Shown: piece by piece, positions 7,225-14,215 of the stretch
Layout: each line of letters begins with the position of its first letter
Position numbering within the stretch: the stretch's first letter is position 1
NCBI GenBank assembly: GCA_964556165.1
Contig: CAZKVH010000018.1
Location: 1-32,492 of the forward strand
DNA: 32,492 nt
Source: JAQVEM01 sp964556165
Lineage (GTDB): Bacteria; Actinomycetota; Humimicrobiia; Humimicrobiales; Humimicrobiaceae
Direction: 5' to 3'
The notes under the pieces: generated by a model
Told to the model about the DNA's origin: nothing
The model's input: the letters and a program-made list of their open reading frames with translations, nothing else
Databases searched by the model: none
Position numbers and translations under genes: made by a program

Positions 7225-7913
7225 TGGAAGAATTAGAAGAAAAAAAAGAATATAAGATGCCGTTGATAGGGGACCCTGCTCCATCATTTAAGGCTGTGAC
7301 TACCCAGGGCGAGATTAATTTCCCGGAGGACTATAAAGGAAAATGGGTAATTCTGTTCAGCCACCCGGCAGACTTTACACCGGTTTGCACCACTGAATTT
7401 ATTACCTTTGCTTCCATGATTGATGAGTTTAGAAAACTAAATACAGAACTTATAGGTCTTTCGGTAGACTCTCTTTATGCACATATTGCCTGGCTAAGGA
7501 CCATCCGGGAGAAGATTGAGTGGAAGGGACATAAAAATGTAGAGGTAACCTTTCCTCTAATTGAAGACATTAAAATGGAAGTGGCCAATAAATTTGGAAT
7601 GATTCATCCAAACCAGTCTACCAGCCAGGCGGTTAGAGCAGTATTCATTATTGACCCAAAAGCAGTAATCAGGGCAATTCTATACTATCCTTCTTCTACC
7701 GGCAGGAATTTTGACGAAATAAAGAGGATAATAATAGCTCTTCAGAAGGCGGATAAGGATAAGGTTGCGACACCTGCTGACTGGAGGCCGGGTGATGATT
7801 GCATAATTCCTCCACCTGGGTCATGCGGGACAGCAAAAGAAAGAATGGAAGTAGAAGAAGAAGACAAGTATTGTCTTGACTGGTTCATGTGCTTTAAAAA
7901 AGAGAAAAAGTAG
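7224..7913 (+). CDS. Peroxiredoxin, Prx6/archaeal thioredoxin-peroxidase type
   Basis: This 229-residue thiol peroxidase reduces hydrogen peroxide and organic peroxides. The peroxidatic motif HPADFTPVCTTEF places the reactive Cys at 55, with the Pro-Thr of PxxxTxxC. RAVFIIDP supplies the conserved Arg. The long C-terminal extension carries Cys193, Cys201, Cys217 and Cys223. The Cys217/Cys223 pair has the same six-residue spacing as the C-terminal pair of the Aeropyrum pernix enzyme, so a 2-Cys mechanism with C-terminal resolving cysteines is likely despite the 1-Cys-like sequence. It is translationally coupled to perR by a one-base overlap and so under peroxide control. No signal peptide; cytosolic. 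Confidence 0.9.
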   Translation: MEELEEKKEYKMPLIGDPAPSFKAVTTQGEINFPEDYKGKWVILFSHPADFTPVCTTEFITFASMIDEFRKLNTELIGLSVDSLYAHIAWLRTIREKIEWKGHKNVEVTFPLIEDIKMEVANKFGMIHPNQSTSQAVRAVFIIDPKAVIRAILYYPSSTGRNFDEIKRIIIALQKADKDKVATPADWRPGDDCIIPPPGSCGTAKERMEVEEEDKYCLDWFMCFKKEKK

Positions 7914-7914
7914 C

Positions 7915-7938
7915 GGTTCTGGTTTTCTTAAAAGAACC
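7915..7938 (+). other. Hairpin directly after peroxiredoxin gene
   Basis: GGTTCT (7915-7920) pairs with AGAACC (7933-7938) around a 12-base loop, starting one base after the peroxiredoxin stop. No T-run follows, so it is more likely an mRNA-end or processing structure than an intrinsic terminator. The remaining bases to msrAB (7939-8090) contain no convincing gene. Confidence 0.35.
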
Positions 7939-8090
7939 ATGGTAGTTGTAAGGTAAACCTTTCATTCCCATTGAGCTTCTATCGGGCAATATCTGTGATT
8001 TGCATTACCTGTGCTGTAAAGAAAATTTTAAGGTCTGTGCCCTGGTATTATCCGATGAAGGTCTTAACAAAGGAGGAGTAATTAAGAAAT

Positions 8091-9179
8091 ATGAAGGTAT
8101 ATATAATTATAATAGCAATAGTTATTATTATAACTGCGATAGTATTGGGTTTTGTATTTTTTAATAGGAATAACAATTCTAAAAAAGAAAATGAAGGGAA
8201 ATCTATAATGATTATTCCGGATTATAAAAACAGCAGGTATAAGGAAATATACCTGGCAGGAGGATGCTTCTGGGGGCTTCAGGCTTATATTGATAGGATA
8301 ATTGGAATCGAGTACACCAGTGTTGGGTATGCAAATGGTAATGGTGATAGCACAGATTATAGTTCTGTGAAAGAGACGGGACATGCAGAAACTGTATATG
8401 TGGTTTATGACCCTGAAAAAATATCCCTTGCCCGGCTACTGAGTTATTATTATGATGTCATAGACCCTACATCCTTAAATAGGCAGGGAAATGACATGGG
8501 CGGTCAATACCGTTCAGGCATATATTATGTGGATGAGGAGGATAAAGAGGTAATTGATTCGGTGACGTCAGATGAACAGGCGAAATATATCGAAAAGATT
8601 GTAACGGAGATAGAGCCTCTTAAAAATTATGTTTTAGCAGAGGATTACCATCAGAACTATCTTGAAAAAAATGCCGGTGGTTACTCTCATATAGATTTAA
8701 GCAAAATACAGGAAGTAAAACCGTCAGTCAACCTGGAAGATTACCCGAAGCCAGCAGATGAAGAAATAAAGGGAAAATTGACCGGTCTTCAGTTCAGTAT
8801 TACCCAGGAAAGCTATACGGAAAGACCTTTTGAAAATGAATACTGGGATAACAAAGAAGCCGGTCTTTATGTTGATATAGTAACGGGAGAGCCCTTATTT
8901 TTATCTTCGGATAAATACAATTCCGGTACGGGCTGGCCATCATTTACGCGGCCCATACAGTGGAGTGTTGTGACCTATTTCACAGATAAATCTGTAGGTA
9001 TGGAAAGAATAGAAGTAAGAAGCAGAAGCGGAGACAGCCATCTAGGGCACCTTTTTTATGATGGACCTGCCGAAGAGGGGGGATTGCGTTATTGCATCAA
9101 TAGTGGAGCGCTGGATTTCATAAAACTGGATGAGCTGGAAGAACGCGGATACGGAAAGTTTAAAGTTTTATTTGAATAA
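8091..9179 (+). CDS. msrAB: MsrA-MsrB fusion, membrane-anchored methionine sulfoxide reductase
   Basis: A 362-residue fusion that repairs both stereoisomers of methionine sulfoxide. Residues about 3-24 are a hydrophobic anchor (YIIIIAIVIIITAIVLGF), so it probably works at the membrane or outside. MsrA (about 50-205) has GGCFWG with catalytic Cys59, GHAETV, and AEDYHQNYLEKN. MsrB (about 225-360) has GWPSFTRP, RSGDSHLGHLF and RYCINSGALDF with catalytic Cys335. The position that in many MsrB proteins is the resolving Cys (SGCGWPSF) is Thr280 here, and the MsrA end reads GYSH rather than GYCH, so recycling must use another thiol or a 1-Cys route. Zinc CxxC pairs are absent. AGGAGG lies 14 bases before ATG, slightly long. 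It follows prx by 177 bases and shares its stress theme. Confidence 0.9.
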   Translation: MKVYIIIIAIVIIITAIVLGFVFFNRNNNSKKENEGKSIMIIPDYKNSRYKEIYLAGGCFWGLQAYIDRIIGIEYTSVGYANGNGDSTDYSSVKETGHAETVYVVYDPEKISLARLLSYYYDVIDPTSLNRQGNDMGGQYRSGIYYVDEEDKEVIDSVTSDEQAKYIEKIVTEIEPLKNYVLAEDYHQNYLEKNAGGYSHIDLSKIQEVKPSVNLEDYPKPADEEIKGKLTGLQFSITQESYTERPFENEYWDNKEAGLYVDIVTGEPLFLSSDKYNSGTGWPSFTRPIQWSVVTYFTDKSVGMERIEVRSRSGDSHLGHLFYDGPAEEGGLRYCINSGALDFIKLDELEERGYGKFKVLFE

Positions 9180-9228
9180 GAGTTTTATTCTACCAGGCTT
9201 TTTTTAACTGATATTTTTTATGTCAAAT

Positions 9229-9570
9229 CTATCCTATAGCTTCGCTTCCTTCTTCGCCTGTTCGTATTCTGATACACCTCGGTAGGTCAAGAACGAATAT
9301 CTTACCGTCACCAATTTTACCCGTGAACGCACCTTTTTTTATGGCTTCTATGGTAGGTTCGACAAAGTCGTCGTTTACAGCTATTTCTAATCTTATTTTT
9401 TTCAGCAGGTTTATTTCATATATAACTCCACGGTATGTCTCGGTGTAGCCCTTTTGCTGGCCGCATCCGAGGACATTGGTTACTGTCATTTTAAAAACTT
9501 CTGCTTCAAATAATGATTTTTTTACATCTGGCAGCTTATGAGGTTGTATCAAAGCTATTATAAGTTTCAT
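9229..9570 (-). CDS. glnK: Nitrogen regulatory protein P-II
   Basis: A 113-residue PII trimer protein that senses 2-oxoglutarate and ATP/ADP and gates ammonium uptake. The T-loop reads GCGQQKGYTETYRGVIY with Tyr51 at the classical uridylylation position (Tyr46 also present). The B-loop/ATP segment TGKIGDGKIFVLDL and the C-loop RIRTGE are intact. It lies 38 bases downstream of amt on the same strand, the usual amtB-glnK pair, in which GlnK plugs the Amt pore when nitrogen is plentiful. AAGGGA nine bases upstream supports ATG 9570. GlnB versus GlnK is decided by the amt neighbour only. It is convergent with msrAB. Confidence 0.92.
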   Translation of the reverse strand: MKLIIALIQPHKLPDVKKSLFEAEVFKMTVTNVLGCGQQKGYTETYRGVIYEINLLKKIRLEIAVNDDFVEPTIEAIKKGAFTGKIGDGKIFVLDLPRCIRIRTGEEGSEAIG

Positions 9571-9608
9571 AATATAAGTCCCTTCTTTTGATTGTTGTGA
9601 TTATGTTA

Positions 9609-10868
9609 TTACTCATTTAAAAAAATCTGAAAGCCCGCATATGCTTCCATACCGTGTTCTTCAATATCAAGACCCTTTATTTCAGTATCACTTTTTACCC
9701 TGATTCCAATAGTTTTTTTGAGGATAAAGAAGAATATCAAAAATACAGGGAATACGAATGAGAAAGCAGCTGCTGCTCCGGTTAGCTGTACCAGAAGGGG
9801 TTTCCAGCCTCCGCCAAAGAACAGGCCGCTTACATTGTTGAACCCAGCCGCAGCTGAATACTTTGCCTGGGCAAATAATCCAACTGCTATCGTACCGAAT
9901 GTACCGCAGACACCGTGAACGGATATTGCACCGACGGGGTCATCTATTTTTAGTTTTTTATCAAAGAAATCAATGGATATACTTACTAATACGCCAGCAA
10001 TTATGCCAATGATTATTGCGCTATAAGGAGAAACAAGTGCGCAGCCAGCGGTGATTGCCACAAGACCCGCCAGTGAGCCATTTAAGATCATGGATGCATC
10101 AGGTTTTTTGAATCTTGCCCAGACATAGAACATTGCTGAAATCGAGCCCGCTGCAGAAGCAAGAGTTGTGTTTACGACAATCATCGGTATGGATTTATTT
10201 AGAGCAGAAAGTGTACTTCCTGCATTAAATCCGAACCATCCAAACCATAATATAAAGACACCGAGAGTTGCGAAACCGATATTGTGTCCCGGTATAGCGT
10301 TTGATGTGCCATCAGGATTGTATTTTCCCAGCCTGGGTCCGAGCATTATTACTGCGGTAAGTGCTGTCCAGCCACCGACCGAATGAACAACAGTCGAGCC
10401 TGCAAAATCAATGAACCCCAGCTTATAAAGCCACCCCCCGCCCCATATCCAGTGACCTACTATTGGATATACCAACCCTGCCATGAAGGTGCTGTAAATC
10501 AAAAAACTCGCAAACTTCGTTCTTTCAGCCATTGCACCTGATACTATTGTTCCGGCAGTTCCGGCAAAAACAAGCTGAAAGAAAAAGTACGTAAAATGAT
10601 CCAGTCTGGATAGGTCGTTAAAAAAAGAAACGAAACTACTTGTCCCTATAAAACCACCCAGGTCATTACCAAACATCAATCCATAGCCGAGAATGAAATA
10701 AAGCAGGCATGAGATGCTAAACACTATAAAATTTTTCATGAGTATGTTAACTGTATTTTTTGCCCTGGTAAAACCAGATTCGACGAGTGCGAAACCCGGA
10801 TTCATGAAAAATACTAAAAAGGCGGAAACGAGAATCCATATTGTGTCCAGTTCTGTCAGAGTATTCAT
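9609..10868 (-). CDS. amt: Ammonium transporter Amt
   Basis: A 419-residue Amt/MEP/Rh channel with about 11 membrane helices. It begins inside the first helix (FLVFFMNPGFALVESGFTRAKN), the family's pore-lining signature. The twin pore histidines lie in GSTVVHSVGGW and ISVHGVCGTFG. GHWIWGGGWLYKLGFIDFAGS is the conserved external vestibule region. There is no extra N-terminal signal segment, as in many Gram-positive versions. AGGAGGAG nine bases before ATG 10868 is a strong ribosome site. It forms an operon with glnK downstream. TGTAAAATACA, a small perfect palindrome (10903-10913), lies 34 bases upstream of the start and may be regulatory, though it is not a recognised nitrogen box. Confidence 0.95.
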   Translation of the reverse strand: MNTLTELDTIWILVSAFLVFFMNPGFALVESGFTRAKNTVNILMKNFIVFSISCLLYFILGYGLMFGNDLGGFIGTSSFVSFFNDLSRLDHFTYFFFQLVFAGTAGTIVSGAMAERTKFASFLIYSTFMAGLVYPIVGHWIWGGGWLYKLGFIDFAGSTVVHSVGGWTALTAVIMLGPRLGKYNPDGTSNAIPGHNIGFATLGVFILWFGWFGFNAGSTLSALNKSIPMIVVNTTLASAAGSISAMFYVWARFKKPDASMILNGSLAGLVAITAGCALVSPYSAIIIGIIAGVLVSISIDFFDKKLKIDDPVGAISVHGVCGTFGTIAVGLFAQAKYSAAAGFNNVSGLFFGGGWKPLLVQLTGAAAAFSFVFPVFLIFFFILKKTIGIRVKSDTEIKGLDIEEHGMEAYAGFQIFLNE

Positions 10869-11090
10869 ATCGCATTGCTCCTCCTGTCCTGATGATAATG
10901 GCTGTATTTTACAATATGAACTTTTCAGGCAGGTTACATCTCTGTTAAGAGTATGTTAAATATTTAGGCGGGGTTTAAGTTACCGGGATTGGCTTGAGTA
11001 AAATTATTTAATTCTGCTTAGATGTTGCCTGAGATTTTTCAACCCGGCAGGACAATCCTACGCAGAAGGCCAGCTTTCATAAATGCTTTG

Positions 11091-11429
11091 TTAGCATGTC
11101 AGGTGCAGAGCGCAAACAGCATTTTTCTCATGGTAAATTTTGTTGTATTCTTCTACTGCGTCGGCAGTTTTTTTTACTATAAAGTCTATACCAGAATCCT
11201 TCAGTTTATTTTTTAATTTTTCATCAACTTTCATAAGTCCGTATGCACCTGTGCCTATTATTAATAATTCAGGTTTATATTCCAGCACTTCTTTAATGTC
11301 GTGTTCTGTTAAGAAATGGCCTTCTTTTCTTCTCCAGTTTTGAGTTATTTTATCAGGGTAAATAATAAGGTCTCTGATGTATCTTTTTCCTTCGATTGTT
11401 ATACTGCCAAAGCTATATGATTCTATCAT
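11091..11429 (-). CDS. Mth938-like domain protein (DUF498)
   Basis: This 112-residue small soluble protein matches the Mth938/NDUFAF3-like family: SYSFGSITIEGKRYIRDLII at the start, then ELLIIGTGAYGLMKVDEKL and a C-terminal DAVEEYNKIYHEKNAVCALHLTC. Typical members are 110-130 residues with IIGTG near the middle. Biochemical function is undefined in bacteria; the eukaryotic homologue assists respiratory complex I assembly. It stands alone between amt and the efflux operon on the minus strand. Its GGAG ribosome site is buried in a hairpin (11435-11452), suggesting translational control. Confidence 0.75.
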   Translation of the reverse strand: MIESYSFGSITIEGKRYIRDLIIYPDKITQNWRRKEGHFLTEHDIKEVLEYKPELLIIGTGAYGLMKVDEKLKNKLKDSGIDFIVKKTADAVEEYNKIYHEKNAVCALHLTC

Positions 11430-11434
11430 GATAT

Positions 11435-11452
11435 ATGGTACTCCAGTGCCAT
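11435..11452 (-). promoter_or_regulatory. Hairpin masking the ribosome site of the Mth938-like gene
   Basis: 11435-11442 (ATGGTACT) and 11445-11452 (AGTGCCAT) are complementary over eight positions with one G-T wobble. On the minus-strand mRNA the sequence GGAG sits at the loop and stem top, about 11 bases before the ATG at 11429, so pairing would partly hide the ribosome site. Confidence 0.3.
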
Positions 11453-11537
11453 AAGAATAAGATATGTATAGTTTACCATTTTTTGTAGATTTCCTGCACT
11501 ACCCGTACGAACTTTTTAAAAACCCTGTCTTTCCTGA

Positions 11538-11593
11538 GATTTATCGATTACATCGGATTGTTTTAAAATACAGTTATAGTTGCCTGCAATCAG
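11538..11593. repeat. Imperfect repeat copy A (pairs with 15803-15858)
   Basis: An ungapped 56-bp alignment with 15803-15858 gives 42 identities (75%), including GATTTATC, TTGTT, TAAAATAC and TGCCTG blocks. This copy lies downstream of the efflux operon and upstream of the Mth938-like gene. Same orientation as copy B. Confidence 0.55.
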
Positions 11594-11625
11594 CCTGTAA
11601 AATATACCAGATGTGATTATCTTAT

Positions 11626-12033
11626 TTATAAATCTAAAGTTAGAATAACTATTCTATTGAGTGAAGTAAAAGTTTTTACTGTGTAGTTTAAAATTTCATT
11701 ACTCTGGTTAATATTATCCCTGTCTTTCATGGGGGGCTGCCCACTGTTCCTCTCAAAACCATCGGGCATTTCTCTATCCTGAAAGCCCCTCTGCTGCATA
11801 TTCATTCCAAAGAAAAATGATGCGGCGCCCGGTATCCCGGTAATAATAACCAGTATGGTCAAAATTATTGCCAGTACTTTTGCCCATCTGGATCTCTTTT
11901 TAGCAAAAATAACCCAGATAACTATAGCGATAACCAGAAGCCCTATAGCTATATAAAGGAAATATTTAAGATATGGTAAAATCCTGAAAATCATAAAAAG
12001 GCCACTGTTCCCACCGCCAAATTGCTGTTCCAT
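11626..12033 (-). CDS. Small membrane protein linked to MacB-type exporter
   Basis: A 135-residue protein, not recognised. It has a Gly-rich start (MEQQFGGGNSG), two hydrophobic helices (about 14-44 and 51-74) joined by KKRSRWAK, then a polar tail rich in Met, Arg, Asp and Pro (MNMQQRGFQDREMPDGFERN) and a more hydrophobic end. ATG 12033 is preceded by GGAGG at ideal spacing, so it is a real gene. It is the last gene of the operon, 102 bases after the permease, and probably an accessory subunit. No catalytic motif is visible; the final ~25 residues are plain and could be a frame extension. Confidence 0.55.
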   Translation of the reverse strand: MEQQFGGGNSGLFMIFRILPYLKYFLYIAIGLLVIAIVIWVIFAKKRSRWAKVLAIILTILVIITGIPGAASFFFGMNMQQRGFQDREMPDGFERNSGQPPMKDRDNINQSNEILNYTVKTFTSLNRIVILTLDL

Positions 12034-12135
12034 CTGATACCTCCATGAATAAAAAGATAATAAGTTTGGGTATGATTATAAGAAAAAAAAATGAAGAAAA
12101 TGTGGAGTTTAAAGTCAAAATGTTCATTTATTTTT

Positions 12136-13422
12136 TTACTCATATCTCAGTGAATCTATAGGATTCAGGCTGGCTGCACGCATAGCAGGAAATATCCCGA
12201 ATACGAGCCCGATAATAGTAGAAAAAGAAAGAGCCAGCACTATGGGGTAAGCTGTTATCAGAGAGGTCAGGTCTGTAAAGGTTTTTAAAATCCATGATAT
12301 CAGTAATGCAAATCCTATCCCCATAATCCCTCCTGTAAGACTTAAAACTATGCTTTCAGTTATGAACTGAATAAGTATATCCCTGTTCTTGGCACCTATC
12401 GCTTTCCTGATACCAATTTCCCTTGTTCTTTCGGTAACAGAAACAAACATTATATTCATAATTCCTATGCCTCCGACAAGAAGGGATATGGCTGCAATTC
12501 CGCCAAGAGTATATGAAATAGTTTCAGAAATCGAGGAAGCCATCTCCAGTAACTGGGTTGAGCTACTTACCGTAAAATCATTTAATCCATCCGGGAGTAT
12601 TTGATGCTGCTGTCTCAATATGGCTGTAATTTCTTCTGTTGCCTGTTCTATTAGTTCCTCGCTCTTTACTTTTACTATTATGCTGTCTATCGTATTCTCG
12701 CCTGTAAGTTTGTTCTGGGCTGTGGTAATTGGTATATACACACTATTATCAGGGTCAGCTCCAAAAGTACCTGTACCAATAGAATTCAGTACCCCTATTA
12801 CGGTGAAGTTTTTTCCGTTTATTTTTATTGTTTCGCCTATAGGGTCAATCATCCCAAAGTAATCATCGACTACGGTGTTTCCTATAACTGCGACGTTGGA
12901 TAAATTTGATATATCGCTGCCGGTAAATAAACTCCCGTTTTCAATTTCATATCCCATAACCGGAAAATATTCCTCTGTGGTCCCGATTATACTTACCTGG
13001 CCGCTCCAGCTTAAGTAGGATATGGTAGAATCCATGCCCGAGCTTACGATTGCCACTGATTCATTTATCAGGGAAGATCCTGCTTTTAATGCATAGGCAT
13101 CCTCAAGGTGTAATTCCCCTGCTACTGTTTCTTCATCGGAATCCATTGAATCCATCATGACCATAATACCTCCATTCCTTTCTCCGCCTCCGGGCCTCCC
13201 GGGTCCCGTTGAAGTATCTCTTGCGGGGGAAATGGTAAGGATGTTGGTCCCGATGCTCTGCATGTTTTCAGTTATTGCCGCTTCTGTTCCTGCCCCGACT
13301 GAGATTACCGCGACAACGGCACCAACACCTATGATGATACCAAGCATCGTTAAAAATGCCCTCAATTTATTTAAAAATAATGAATTAAACGCAATCTTAA
13401 TATTTTCAAGTATTCTTCTCAT
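12136..13422 (-). CDS. ABC exporter permease, MacB/FtsX type
   Basis: A 428-residue permease. The first helix begins LRAFLTMLGIIIGVGAVVAVISVGAG (about 20-45), the MacB signature. A large extracytoplasmic domain (about 46-300) follows, and the C-terminal FtsX-like part has three helices from IGGIAAISLLVGGIGIMNIMFVSVTERTREIGIRKAIGA onward, including the coupling segment TREIGIRKAIGAK. Such permeases are mechanotransmitters that drive extrusion of macrolides, peptides or lipoproteins rather than moving them through a channel. The start overlaps the ATPase stop by one base (TAATG), so the two are translationally coupled. An insert in the outer domain rich in Met, Gly and Asp (GRPGGGERNGGIMVMMDSMDSDEE) is unusual and might bind metal. 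Confidence 0.9.
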   Translation of the reverse strand: MRRILENIKIAFNSLFLNKLRAFLTMLGIIIGVGAVVAVISVGAGTEAAITENMQSIGTNILTISPARDTSTGPGRPGGGERNGGIMVMMDSMDSDEETVAGELHLEDAYALKAGSSLINESVAIVSSGMDSTISYLSWSGQVSIIGTTEEYFPVMGYEIENGSLFTGSDISNLSNVAVIGNTVVDDYFGMIDPIGETIKINGKNFTVIGVLNSIGTGTFGADPDNSVYIPITTAQNKLTGENTIDSIIVKVKSEELIEQATEEITAILRQQHQILPDGLNDFTVSSSTQLLEMASSISETISYTLGGIAAISLLVGGIGIMNIMFVSVTERTREIGIRKAIGAKNRDILIQFITESIVLSLTGGIMGIGFALLISWILKTFTDLTSLITAYPIVLALSFSTIIGLVFGIFPAMRAASLNPIDSLRYE

Positions 13423-14174
13423 TAATTTATCTTATCCTCCAGTCTGGGCATTTTATTTAGTTTTTCGATAGCGTCAACGGGAGATTCTATTTTTTCTTCA
13501 TTTGTTATAACGCCATCTTTAAGGTATATAATTCTGCTGGTATGCATGGCTATTTCAAGCTCGTGGGTAACCAGTACTATGGTTTTTCCTTCCCTGTTTA
13601 ATTTCTGGAATATGGCGATAATTTCCTCGCCGGTTCTTGAATCCAGGTTACCTGTCGGCTCATCGGCAAGTATAATCGATGGATTATTTACCAGAGCCCT
13701 TGCGATAGCTACCCTCTGTCTCTGGCCACCTGAAAGCTCACTGGGCCTGTGCTTTTTCCAGCTTGTCAGTCCTACTGAATCAATTACCCTGTCTATAAGA
13801 GTACTCCTGATTCGTATCGGGGATGATTTAGAATATATTAGCGGCAGTTCTATGTTCCCTATAATATTGGACCTCGGGAGGAGATTAAAAGTCTGAAAAA
13901 CGAAACCTATCTTTTTATTGCGTATCTCTGCGAGTCGGTCATCTTTTAGCTTACTTACATCTTCATCCTCAATTACATATGAACCGGAAGTCGGGATATC
14001 AAGACATCCAATAATATTCATAAGTGTGGATTTTCCTGAACCTGAAGGTCCCATTATGGAAACAAACTCTCCTTTTCTTATTTCCATGTTCAACTCCCTC
14101 AGAGCATGAATTTTAAAATCTCCGATTTTATATATTTTCACAATTTTTTTCATATCTATTATTTTGTCATTCAT
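13422..14174 (-). CDS. ABC exporter ATPase, MacB/LolD type
   Basis: A 250-residue ATPase with all motifs: Walker A GPSGSGKST (about 42-50), Q-loop VFQTFNLLP, signature LSGGQRQRVAIARAL, Walker B ILADEPTGNLD and H-loop VTHE. The TGNLDSRTG sequence is typical of the MacB/LolD/FtsE group that pairs with FtsX-like permeases. GGAG lies seven bases before ATG 14174. The order adaptor - ATPase - permease on one strand, with 41-base and 1-base junctions, defines a three-part efflux pump. Here the ATPase and permease are separate chains, whereas E. coli MacB is one chain. It works at the cytoplasmic face of the membrane. Confidence 0.93.
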   Translation of the reverse strand: MNDKIIDMKKIVKIYKIGDFKIHALRELNMEIRKGEFVSIMGPSGSGKSTLMNIIGCLDIPTSGSYVIEDEDVSKLKDDRLAEIRNKKIGFVFQTFNLLPRSNIIGNIELPLIYSKSSPIRIRSTLIDRVIDSVGLTSWKKHRPSELSGGQRQRVAIARALVNNPSIILADEPTGNLDSRTGEEIIAIFQKLNREGKTIVLVTHELEIAMHTSRIIYLKDGVITNEEKIESPVDAIEKLNKMPRLEDKIN

Positions 14175-14215
14175 CTAAAAACTCCAGGGAATTTAATTTT
14201 TTTGCTTTAAATTTA

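Noticed and set aside
7939..8090. About 50 open codons between peroxiredoxin and msrAB (frame with IELLSGNICDLHYLCCKENF)
   Set aside because: No start codon or ribosome site in that frame and no recognisable family; treated as leader.
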